DNA of 64,000 nucleotides from NCBI GenBank assembly GCA_037355855.1, contig CM074767.1, positions 310,001-374,000 of the forward strand. The letters are read 5' to 3'. The notes beneath the pieces were generated by a model, which was not told the DNA's origin, did no database searches, and worked only from the letters and a program-made list of their open reading frames with translations. Shown piece by piece: positions 1-10,002 of the stretch (position 1 is the first letter of the stretch; every line of letters begins with the position of its first letter). The stretch is from Pseudo-nitzschia pungens. Its lineage: Eukaryota > Bacillariophyta > Bacillariophyceae > Bacillariales > Bacillariaceae. The position numbers and the translations under genes were made by a program.

Positions 1-1533
1 ATGCGGAACGATTGGTTGGCACGCTTGCTTGCTGGAAAGCTTGCTTGGACCTCGGTGTGTGTGTGCGCGTGCGCATCATCGGTAATTAGTCTCGACCGTT
101 GTCGATCGGGCGTCGCATCCCAAAGCATAACATAGCATAGCATCCCAAAGCATTCCATCCCATCGCGTGTCTTGCGTTTCGCTTCGCTTCGCTTCGTTTC
201 GTCTGCGGAGAGCATCGGTTCGGCCTCGTTTTGGATAAAGGTTTTCCTGCATTGCATCGCGGAGTAATTCTAGAGCAAATTTGATCGTCACTGGCCAGAG
301 TCGAGGTACGTAGTTACGTAGTTGCAGTCGTAGTTGTAGTTGTAGTCGTCAATTGTGAAGTATCAATTGTCAATTGTCAACACATCACAACACAACACAT
401 CACAACAAGAAACGATGCTACGCGACGCGACGCGACGCGACGCCATGCCATGCCATTCCACGCGATGGGATGTGATACGAGTGCCATTCGAGTCCTTTCA
501 ACATTCATCAACACATAGCAGACTTACATCGTTCGCTGGGCCTGGGGATTGCTCAGGTGTGACATCGGAAAAGAATGGAGGGATGAGGTTAGAAGTAAGT
601 TAATTAACCTTACTTTGTAAAAGATTTTCGTCACGAGATGGAAGAGACGGGAGCAGGGACGATTGGCAAGGCGGCAATCCTTGCAGATTGGTAAGGTTTA
701 CCGTACAATATTTATGGTTGATTTTAATTGATTGATGATTGGCACCCTGCGCACCACTCGTTGTGGGTTGCGGGTTCGGGATTTTTGTTTTGGACGATTT
801 TGATTGCTTGATTGTGGATTTGAGATTGTGGATCGAATGATTCCAAGGGATTTTTTGACTGTCTGTGTCTTCTCTTTTATGTTAAACCTTATCTACCAGT
901 CATTGCTTGGATGAACGACAACCGCACACTGAGGTTTACTACCGTACGGTAACCTTACCGGTAGGAAGAAAAAGGGAGTGAGAGGGAATGAATTCTACGA
1001 AGTAACCTTACTACCGTACGGTACGTACATCCTTTTTGTTCCAATTCGTACAACGAACGGACCGCTGTTTCGAGCCACGAATGAAGAAACCACACCCGAT
1101 TGATTTTTTGATTGAGAGAGTCAGTCGTTCTTTCCTTCCTTCCTTCCTTCCTTGTTCCTTCCTTTCCTGTGAGCGAGTGACTGAGCGACCGAGTGACGAG
1201 GGCAAAGTTCGGTCCAAACCTGACCAACGAAACGGAACTTCGACGAAGGAAGAAAAAAATGAATTTTGGGGCAGCTAGCTTCTCGCTTCCGTACCGAGTA
1301 AACCTTAACCTTACTCAGTACAAGTAACTTACGGTGCCGAGTTCAGGGTCAATCGACAAGCGACGACAGACACAACACTAAGGAATACGATATGTCCACA
1401 ACAGTTGATTGTTGACAAGAGTGATTGGAAGTTACCGTAGTCGTCGAACCGAAAGACTTTCGAAGCAAAATCAAAGCAAAGAAACGAACAACAACCAACA
1501 CAACCACAACCCAACCACAACACAACCACCACC
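1..1533. other. Intergenic region, no gene seen
   Basis: Low-complexity AT/GC mosaic upstream of PAM16. Open frames here are short and lack any recognisable domain. It contains a CGCGA pentamer array at about 421-444, a TTCC array at about 1131-1154, and copies of the GTAACCTTAC word at 949-958 and 1002-1011, with the close variants TTAACCTTAC at 604-613 and 1305-1314. The last ~100 bases before 1534 are CA-rich without G runs, as expected of a 5' UTR. No promoter element could be assigned. Confidence 0.6.
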
Positions 1534-2233
1534 ATGAGCCTCCGCCCCGGTCCCTTCTCGCGGACCCTCCCTTCCAAGCTGGCCGCCGGCCCCTTTGTCC
1601 GCCTCCTGGCCCAGATCGCCGTCCCGGTGATCGCCGTGCTGGCCCGGGCGATCCCCGCCGCCTACGGGCAGGCGCTCAACAACGCCCGCAAGGCCGGGGT
1701 CGACGCCAACGAGGCGGCGGCGCCCGTCTTTGGAAAGACCATCTCCCGGAGCGAGGCGCTGATGGTCCTCAACCTCACGGAGGAGGAGGTGGAGGCCGAT
1801 CCGGAGGTCGTGCGAAAAGTGAGTGCGGAAGAGAGAGAGAGACAACAAGAGAGAGAGACAATGAGAACAGAGCAAAATAGATCGGAACGGTCGGGCGGTC
1901 GGTCGGTCCGAGCCGAGAAAAGCAAAGGATTCGATTGCCTTCCGCTCCGTTCCATTTCCGTGCTTTGGATTGGCGTCATTGATGTTATTGCAGTTCGACT
2001 GTTTCCTCACTCTCGCATTTTTGTGCGTTCGTTTCGTGTCTCTTGAACAAATCCAATCCAAAATCCAAACAAAACAGCAATTCGAAAAATACTTCGAGGC
2101 CAACGACGTCAGCAACGGGGGAAGCTTTTACCTGCAGTCCAAGATCTACCGGGCACACGAATTGCTCGTGGATTTCCAAAAGGACAAGCAAAAGGAGGAG
2201 GAAGAGCAGCAGCAGGCGTCGAAGAAACAATAA
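1534..2233 (+). CDS. PAM16: Mitochondrial import motor subunit PAM16/TIM16
   Basis: Two exons, 1534-1818 and 2078-2233, joined in phase 0 across a 259 nt GT-AG intron; the product is about 146 aa. PAM16 is the J-like partner of PAM18 in the presequence-translocase motor (TIM23 complex) on the matrix side of the mitochondrial inner membrane, where it restrains the J-protein that stimulates mtHsp70. The N-terminal ~55 residues are hydrophobic/alanine-rich, as usual for the family. Exon 1 carries the degenerate J-like helix ISRSEALMVLNL and exon 2 the diagnostic block FEKYFEANDVSNGGSFYLQS followed by KIYRAHELL. The HPD triad of true J-proteins is absent, as expected for PAM16. The C-terminus is a charged K/E/Q tail. 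The ATG follows an ACCACC context. Without splicing the reading frame would run into a low-complexity intron. Confidence 0.9.
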
Positions 2234-4385
2234 TAACAACAATGAATAACAACAAGGAATGATGCCACTCGTCATGGTTTGGGGTCGATCCGGGGAGGAC
2301 CCAAACGGAAGCAGCAAAGGGGGGCTTTGCGGAGACCGGGAAAAACGAAAAGGAAACGAAAACGAAACGAGCGGTGCAGTGCAGTACAGTCCAGTGCAGT
2401 GTCATTGCGAAACACCGGTGACAAAACACGCAACAACCACCAACGCACGGTACGAATCTGTGGAGACGTCCAACAGTCCCGGGTGGTTTGCTTGTTCACC
2501 ACCGCAGGAATGATCAACGCCGCGCGCCCATGGATCCAAAGAGTACGGTACAGAGACGGAGGGGAACTGAACGAAACGAATGGATTGCATCGATTCGGAG
2601 ATGGTGACGGGCAAGGCAGGCCTCGCGCAGTGTCGTTTTGCATTGGTTTTGCTATGCGGTGCGTTGCGTTGCGTTGCTTCCTCGGGTCGCGCACCGATGA
2701 GAATGCTCGCATCGACACGGAAACGAAACAAGGAGGAGAGGGGAGGTCGTAACGTTTGTTGCGAGGGAGATTTTCGAAACAAATACAAATGCAATGGATA
2801 CAGACGAGAGAGAAGACTACGACGTACTACCGGTACAACGGATGGCTGTTGCTTTCGCAATGTAACCTAATTCATTCATTACATGATTTTTCATTGTTTT
2901 GTTTTTTTCATTTGGTCGAGGTAATCTTTGACCACAGCATCCGGAACGACCTCGCCCATGCATACTCGCACCGTGCCGGCAAAAGTTTTTTGATTGACTA
3001 CGGAATTGAAATTATTGTTATGTATACTAGTATGATGATAATATCTTCATTCTATTTGCTTGTTTGTGGCGGAATGTGAGGATCGCGTAGAAGCTATTCA
3101 TGAAAAACTGGGTTTCTCCTTGGTTTCGGAACAGTTTGTGCCGATGGGACTAACTACGAGTAGTAGTAGTAGTAGTAGTAGTAGATGAATGGATGAAGCA
3201 TTCGAAAAGTTGTCTCGGAGGCGCACCAGTGACGAGGTATTCCTTCGAAACTCACTGTAGATCAGACAGCGACTGCAAAAGCCACTGGTAAAGACGAGAC
3301 AAATTCGACCCAAAGATGGTGCTGGGAGCACTCAACAAAAAAGAAGTTCTGGGACACGAGGAAGCAGCGGTGGATGGGCGATGCCGGTACGGTACTCGTA
3401 CACAAATTACCATTGTCGAGAGAGAAAGCATTCTTGAAACACGGGATGCTTTCATTTGCAAATGAGCGAGCTGCCTCGCACTGCTCTTCGGCATCAGAGT
3501 CCGCATCCGCACTGCAATGACGGTGCCATCGTAGTAGTATGTAGTACCAACAGGTAAGATTACCATGTGCTGATCGATGAACCATTAAAAAATATTACTA
3601 CAGTAGTAAGGTTATTGTATCATTCTTGATCTATTGAAGTGATATAGTATGATTGAAGAAGGAAACTAGTAGTAGTAATAGTAGTATTGAAAGCCCAACT
3701 ACTAGTAGTAGTACTACTACTAGTCGTACTACTAGCTAGTAGTATTCGCGGAACCAAACAATTTACAAATGCAACAAGAAGTCTTGCTCCATTCAAGAAG
3801 TAAATTAATAGTGAGAGCCAAACTCCCTACCCTTCCATTCGCTTCCCGTGTCCAAACCTTCGGCTTCGGTTTTTCAGTAATCTTTCAATGATATATACAC
3901 ATCGTTTTTGACTCGTCAGCTTGATGTCTAGTAATGCTTCGTCAGGAGTCAACAGGAGGGAAACTACTACTAGTACCAATTGCACAACATAGTCAGTTGT
4001 TAGCATGATTCGTTGCATACTTTGATGTCGTAGCATAGAGCATCCTTAACCCTGTAGCATACTAGCATAATAGTATCTATCGATTCAGTGCTGGATGCTG
4101 TTGGGTGTGGTGTCCTTTGGACTGCAGCGAAGATGAACAGCTACTACAAGTAGTACTACTACAACTAAGGTATGTAGCTCCAGTACACATTCATAAAGTG
4201 GGACCCAGCACCCTCTCCAGCATCCTTCATAGCACAATAGCTCCCATGAATATATCATAAGGACCTGAACAAGAACTTTCGCAATGGTGAAAGGAGACAA
4301 TTATTATTTTTTCATCCAGACATTAATTTGCAATTTCCAGACATTGCCAGAGTGAACTTCCGTGCAAGTCACAGCAACAAAATCA
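2234..4385. other. Intergenic region, no gene seen
   Basis: Contains a (TAG)n tract at about 3159-3184 and several islands of ACTAGT/AGTAGTACT words (about 3665-3740, 3965-3980, 4145-4165). A short stretch at about 4197-4250 (GGGACCCAGCA, then CCAGCATCCTTC and a run of ATAGCAC-like words) resembles one at about 43970-44030. Open frames at 2259-2870 and 3098-3585 overlap each other on both strands, have no domain I recognise and look like chance frames. Confidence 0.55.
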
Positions 4386-4459
4386 GCTTTCGTAGCTCAG
4401 CTGGTTAGAGCGTGGGTCTAATAAACCCAAGGTCGTGGGTTCGATCCCCACCGAGAGTA
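4386..4459 (+). tRNA. tRNA-Ile (anticodon AAT)
   Basis: A 74 nt cloverleaf. The acceptor arms GCTTTCG and CGAGAGT pair with two G-U pairs; the D arm is GCTC/GAGC; the anticodon stem is TGGGT/ACCCA with loop CTAATAA, giving anticodon AAT (isoleucine, AUU/AUC after inosine editing); the variable loop is AGGTC; the T arm is GTGGG/CCCAC with TTCGATC. The discriminator is A and no CCA is encoded, consistent with a nuclear gene. There is no intron. Internal pol III promoter: A box TAGCTCAGCTGG at 4393-4404 and B box GGTTCGATCCC at 4438-4448. Confidence 0.95.
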
Positions 4460-4461
4460 TA

Positions 4462-4466
4462 TTTTT
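4462..4466 (+). terminator. Pol III T-run terminator
   Basis: Five consecutive T residues begin three bases after the 3' end of the tRNA-Ile gene, the usual signal for RNA polymerase III release. Confidence 0.7.
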
Positions 4467-4842
4467 CGCGTCCGCCTCCCCGAAGTTTTAATTTTTGCCT
4501 GTTTCATACCGCTCTGTACTCTTCATCTGTGCGTGATGTCATAGCTTTTGCCATCGACACGAGCTCTCGTTCATAAGTGTCAGGCCAAACAATCAACACT
4601 TCACTTCGAGCGATTGTGAGCTTTCATCGTGGTGAATCTCGGCCTAGGTGAACAGAATTCAAGCTACAGTATTTGGTGTCACCCGTCGGCGGGGTCCGCG
4701 TATTGGATATAGTATTATGGAGGAGGATCTCCCAAAGTGGACATCACCAATACCAATCATCACGTGAAGTATGACAACATACCGGTACGTGTAGTCGTTC
4801 GTTAGTATTATAAATTAATCACGATGCAGCAATGCACTTGCA
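4467..4842. other. Intergenic region, no gene seen
   Basis: About 375 nt between the tRNA terminator and the 3' end of the receptor gene on the minus strand. I see no coding or RNA feature; part will be the receptor 3' UTR. Confidence 0.5.
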
Positions 4843-6139
4843 TTATACCCTCCCATCGATCGACTCTTTCTTTCTTTTCCCCTTTCTCGTTGTCGTTGTT
4901 CGTATCGTTTCTGATTCTGTCTCTGTTTTTCTTTCTGTTTCTGTTTCGGTTGCCCCCGGTTCCGCCCTGCTCTCCGTGCGCACGGAACGCTGCGTGCCGG
5001 TGGTGTTTGTGCTGGTGGTCGGAGTAGGGGCAGGGGAAGGCCCACTCATGGAGACGTGAACCCCCCCGACGGTCCGCGCGTAGCTGGGGAGGCGCCCGTG
5101 CGTGCGCTGGTAGCAGACGCAGTGGACCTTGGGCAGGATCAGAAAGCCCATGCTCGACACCGCCAGCAGAAACATGTAGCAGAGCTGATAGACGTACGTC
5201 GAGTAGCCGTGGAGCCCGATCCCATTGACCTGCAGGACGGACGGGACGGAGATGATCATGTGCAGGACCGTGGTCTGAAAGATCCTCCGGGAATCGGAAA
5301 TGTCCTCCCGTATGTTCCGGGTCCGGTAGGACATCCACATGGTGATGGCCTGGCACAGGATGATGAGGATCACGCTGGACGCGTTGAACGCCATGTTGGT
5401 GGGGTCGCCGATCTGGAACATGTAGCACTTTTCCATGACGTCCGTCCGACCGGGATCCCGGGGATACGCCGGGATCTCGGACGACCAAAAGGGCGGGGAC
5501 ACGATCGTCTGCCCAATCAGGATCCCGATCTCGACCAGGAGAATGAAACAGAAAGGACCGATCACGTGGTGGACGTGGACGATACGGTTTTTCCGAAACT
5601 GGCAGACCCTTTCGGCCCGCCAGAGCTTGCACACAAAGGACATGTACACCACAACGAGACCGACGCTGAAGCACCACATCCGGACGATGCACAGTCCATC
5701 GAGGGACACCTGGGTCACGTCCTCCATCAGGTGCACCAACCTCGGGGCTCTCGAAGAGATTGACCGAGGCCACCAGGAGGGACCCGGCGCAGATCAATCC
5801 GAGAAAGGGGGGCTGCCCGAGGGCCACGATCGGCCGTTTTCGATAGCACCCGACAAAGATGCACGAGGCAAGGCACAGCGCAACTCCGAACCAGCCCATG
5901 ACGACGTTCGCAATGGCGAGCTGCTGCGACTTGGAAATGTGGTTGTGCTCGTGGTTGTTCTCCGATTCGTCTCCCTCGAGAAGTCTCCATGCTTCATTCT
6001 CGTGCTTGTTCGGGTGGTCGTGGGCAATTGCCGCCGCCAAGGGTGCTGTTGCTGTTGCTGCAAGACAAAGGCAGCAACAGACTGCAAGGGACGTCGGCCA
6101 CCGAGTGTGATTCGAAACGGACCGAACTGAGGTCCTCAT
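4843..6139 (-). CDS. Class C-like seven-transmembrane receptor, frame broken once
   Basis: Reading from an ATG at 6139, the protein starts with a signal peptide (a Cys/Leu/Ala-rich core ending near LAAAIA) and a short His/Glu-rich ectodomain. Seven helices follow: about residues 75-100 and 112-132 in the first frame, then five more (from IVRMWCFSVGLVVVYM onward) in the second frame. The cysteine before helix 3 and the FLILPK end of helix 7 fit class C (metabotropic glutamate/GABA-B type) receptors. The ligand-binding Venus-flytrap domain is absent. The C-terminal tail is Thr/Arg/Lys-rich and probably cytoplasmic. The two frames meet at a run of four C (plus-strand G at 5744-5747) in the loop between helices 2 and 3: one extra base is present, or a very short 31 nt GT-AG intron is removed. 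Both parts are otherwise free of stops. It may signal through G proteins, but ligand and partners are unknown. Confidence 0.75.
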
Positions 6140-7442
6140 TCTCCTCCGTTTCCTCTGTATTGTCAACTCTGAACTATTGCGCACAACTGCTGAATATAGT
6201 GATTTATAGTGATTCTTGTCACCCGCTCACTCCCTCAATCAAATCTATCGGAAAATTTGTTCTTGATACCGAATAAATACGGTAAGTTACTCGCGATCGG
6301 GGTCGATGGATAGGTATGTTAGGGTATGGTATGGTAGGGTATCTTTGTTCGTTCGAAGCAGAACGGGGAGCTGAAAGCATTGAGGAACGACGCACCTCTT
6401 CCTTCGAACCCATGGGGTAATCTTACTTGTATCACGTGTGCTGTTTCGAAGTACCGGTAAGACTACCGCATTGTTGCTGTCTTGTTTTATTGCTTGGGCA
6501 GATTCTCACACTCCTTCGCGTATGTCGGTGTGATCATGGTGAACCAGTGAGAGAAATGGGAGAATCACGAATCGAATCAAAATCAAAATCAGTTCGAAGA
6601 TGAGAACATTCGAAGCAAATTTTTGTTTCTTGAACCTCTAAAAACAACTCAACCAAAAATCCTCATGGATCGGTGTTTTTAATGGCGCTTTGTGAGGGCA
6701 TACCGGTATGAATGTGGAAACTTCGTCGACTCTTTGGACTAAAACAAAGGTATCCCAAGGTCCTCGCTCTTTGTTTTGCATTCGCATGCATGCGCGAAAA
6801 TTCAACACGCAGAATCCGCCTGAAGTGCACGCGCATGGGGAACAAACGCAACGGTAACATCAACGTGCCTGGAGTGCTAAGGATCTACGCCAGTACTCGT
6901 ACTAGTATCGGTTGCTATGCGCCGCAGTGTACGAACAAGCGAAGCATTCGACCCGACAAGGATCCGTGAAAAAAAAATTGTCGTACGGTGATTACGACTA
7001 CTACACTCGCTGCAACACAAACGACGTCCATCGGCACCCGTTTCATTTCTATCTTCTTGTGAGTGAGCACCGATTGTACCTCGATTGCCGCCCCGACTCC
7101 GTTGTTGTCGTCGTCTTTGTTTGGGTTGGGATGATCCTGTACAAACCTTCGAGGCCGATCGATCGGTTTCGATGCCGCAGCAGAGACACACTAATCGCCA
7201 ACCCACAACCACAAAGACGAGGCCAAAGACCATGGTCGAAAGCACGGTTCAACGTGTTTTTTGCGTGCATTTTCAATTCGTGACTGATATTTTTTGTCCG
7301 TGACTCTCTCTCGTCGGCGTTTCTCCCTTCTCATCATGTTTTCCAACGTAACCTTACCGGTCACCGTATTGCTGGGTTCTTGTGCTGCTGTTCTCATCCG
7401 TCCCTTTCCTCTCGTTCCAAACCCAGAATAGAGTACCACACG
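6140..7442. other. Divergent intergenic region
   Basis: Lies between the minus-strand receptor and the plus-strand OSCP gene, so it should hold both promoters. No classical TATA box could be assigned. A GTAACCTTAC copy followed by CCGGT lies at 7348-7357, under 100 nt upstream of the OSCP start codon. Open frames at 6663-7303 overlap on both strands and look non-coding. Confidence 0.5.
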
Positions 7443-8102
7443 ATGTTCTCGGCCCTGGCACGCAAATCCACTTCCAAATCGGCTGCCGCTCTCACCAGCA
7501 CGGTCCGCCGAACGGTCGGCGTCCGAGCCTTTGCCACGGACGATGCCCACCAACCCCCGATCTCGGTGTACGGAACGGCGGCTCGTTACGCCAACGCCAC
7601 CTACATCGCCGCCTCCAAGGCCGGATCCCTTCCCCAGGTCGAGTCCGAGCTCAACGGACTCGCCCAGGCCGCCTCGGAGAGCCCCGCCTTTGCCGGATTC
7701 CTCGACAACCCCCTCATCTCCCGAGAGGATAAGTCGGCCCAGATCGAGGCCCTCCTCAAGGAGAAGAACGTCTCGGACATCACCACCAACCTCTGCACGA
7801 CCATGGCCGGAAACGCCCGCCTCAACGAGCTCCCCAAGGTTGCCGACACCTTTTCCACGCTCATGAAGGCCAAGCGGGGCGAGGTCGAGGCCACCATTAT
7901 CAGTGCCGATCCCCTCACCAAGAAGGAAACCGCCGACGTTGCCGCCGCCATCAAGGCCACCTCCCAGGGAGCCTCGGAGGTCGTCATCAGCTCCAAGGTC
8001 GATCCCTCCATCATTGGGGGAATCCAGGTCCAGATTGGCGATCAATTCTTGGATTTGTCGATCAAGTCCCGCATCGAAGAGATCTCTCGAACCCCCATCT
8101 AA
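7443..8102 (+). CDS. OSCP: Mitochondrial ATP synthase OSCP (delta) subunit
   Basis: Single exon, 219 aa. OSCP links the peripheral stalk to the top of the F1 head of mitochondrial ATP synthase. The first ~35 residues (MFSALARKSTSKSAA onward) are rich in Arg, Ser and Ala with no acidic residues until after the likely cleavage site, a typical matrix presequence. The OSCP/delta domain follows: SVYGTAARYANATYIAA at the start, the helical N-terminal half with PAFAGFLDNPLISREDK, and the conserved C-terminal strand region KVDPSIIGGIQVQIGD ending in a short LDLSIKSRI helix. Length fits the family. The ATG at 7443 was chosen because an earlier in-frame ATG at 7380 would put a Cys/Ser-rich non-presequence in front. 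The alternative, a chloroplast delta subunit, is less likely because diatom plastid delta is plastid-encoded and no signal peptide is visible. Confidence 0.92.
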   Translation: MFSALARKSTSKSAAALTSTVRRTVGVRAFATDDAHQPPISVYGTAARYANATYIAASKAGSLPQVESELNGLAQAASESPAFAGFLDNPLISREDKSAQIEALLKEKNVSDITTNLCTTMAGNARLNELPKVADTFSTLMKAKRGEVEATIISADPLTKKETADVAAAIKATSQGASEVVISSKVDPSIIGGIQVQIGDQFLDLSIKSRIEEISRTPI

Positions 8103-10002
8103 CTAACAAATAGTATGTTACAGTATATTAGTATATTACTCGGTGTGGTGTGACTGACTCAACGAACGAACGAGCAAACGTACGATCGAATCAATCAATG
8201 AAATATCGGGTACTAGAATAGAATGGAACGGAACGGAGCGGAACGGAGACATATGGAGTAAGAACTGACGACAGAGGTGATTCAGAAAAACAAAAACAAT
8301 CAACGAAGGTGAAAGGAAATTCGATGGAAGGGCGAGTGGCACGAGCTGAAACGGTATGCGGATGCATTGTGAACTCGAATCGATCGAAGTTCGAACTGAA
8401 TCCTCGGTACTGCAATACAAATAATAGTAGTAACTAAATAATATGTATTACTAGCACCAGTACAAGTACTTCTAGTAGTAGTGTGCAATTGTCTTCTTCC
8501 ATCCGGACGATCGTAGAGACCGGCACAGAGTTGGGTCGGTTCAAGCCCAGTAGTACTAGAATCCAGCCGATCCACGAGTCTCAGCTCATGTTCGTGTGCT
8601 CCGAGCGAACGGGAGTTGACATAGACCCTTGAACGATTCACGTAACAACAACATTCCGATGAGAGCGTAGTAGATGTCACAGAAGATTCATTCTGAAGGA
8701 AAGCCAAGAACGTTTCACCAGGTATTACTACTATGCTCTCAAGCAGAAGGAACAAGTGGTGAATACAGAAGGCAGTTCCAACCACTACTACTACTACTAC
8801 TACAAGTCCTACCTCCTCTTTGATTGACGAAATACAAATTCACTAGTACTAGTAGTTTTTTTTTTCCTAGGAAGCTTGAGGGACTTTGTCTTCAACCTGT
8901 AAACAAATGTTCAGTGGACGCCACGATTGAGGAGGGAAAATTGCAGGAGAGCAATCCATACCGTAGGAACTTGAGCATGGCATGCCAAATCGTATCAATG
9001 GCGATGGGGGGTTGTTATGGATGGTTTGTTTGAGTTAGGGGGGGGGGGCGGAAACTTGCGACATGCGCAGAATTTCCTAATAAAAAATTATAGAGAAACT
9101 TGAGCCTAATGGCCCAAGTAGTACGGTATCACGTACAGCCTGGCAGAACACCACAAGGATGCCTGCGCGTGTATTGACCAGCTCCACCGCAAGCCCACGG
9201 ACCTGCTTGATCGTCCGCAAAGCTCTCTAAGGTAAGTATGGGAATGGGAGATGCGCGAGAACTGTTCGCCGAACACCGTTGAGTCGCCAAAAGTTTTTCA
9301 AGCAGTCCTTAAAAACACAGAAAGTTGTTACGAAAAAGTTCTTCATTTTGAAGTGAACGCAAGAGAATTTTTGGAACAGTGTTGCATGCTAACTAAGAAA
9401 CATACGTACCATGCGTACCAGCGACTAGCGACAAATTAGAAGTGTGTGGCAACTACAAGAACCTCTATTAGTGAGAGCAACTACTAGTAGAGTATCAACA
9501 AGCACTACTACTACTAGTAGCAACTCAACAACAACAACTATCCTGCGACTTCCACACAAGCGTGTCCTTATTCTAACTTCTTTAAACTACAATACATCTA
9601 CTAACATGCTGAGTTTCAACATAGTACTAGTAGTAGTACTACTACTACTAGTACTGGTGGTGTACTACCGCAAGATATTCTGATTCTTGATGCTGGTGGT
9701 GGTAAAGAATACTAATTTTGTTGGAACAAGATTCTTGTTCTTGCTGTTGCCTTCTGGTGGTCTTCAGTTGCTCTTATTTATTTCTAATATTATAGCATTT
9801 CATTGAGGAGAATTTTAATATGTGGTACTACTATGAATATATACATATATATGTGTATGAGTAGTATAATCTAAGATATATCCCTGGTGGCAACTCAGCA
9901 TAATGATTGTACATGCCGAGAGGAATGTGTCACATGTTATCACGTAATCAGCAAGAAACGATTCGGCTTCTTTCTTGTTTTCGTTGCGGTCCTTTTGTTT
10001 TT
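8103..10002. other. Intergenic region, no gene recognised
   Basis: Contains ACTAGT/AGTAGTACT islands at about 8430-8480, 8840-8860 and 9475-9665. A 62-codon frame at 9251-9439 follows a splice-donor-like AAGGTAAGTATG, but it matches nothing I know. The remainder is AT-rich low-complexity sequence. Confidence 0.5.

Noticed and set aside
2259..3079. Several overlapping frames of 80-157 codons on both strands downstream of PAM16
   Set aside because: Overlap each other, low-complexity composition, no splice-compatible arrangement and no domain.
5708..5741. 31 nt GT-AG intron in the receptor gene as the explanation for its frame change
   Set aside because: Not fully excluded, but all other introns here are at least about 160 nt and a one-base surplus in the C4 run explains the shift more simply.
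7191..8045. 284-codon antisense frame over OSCP
   Set aside because: Gly/Leu/Asp-rich shadow of a conserved subunit.
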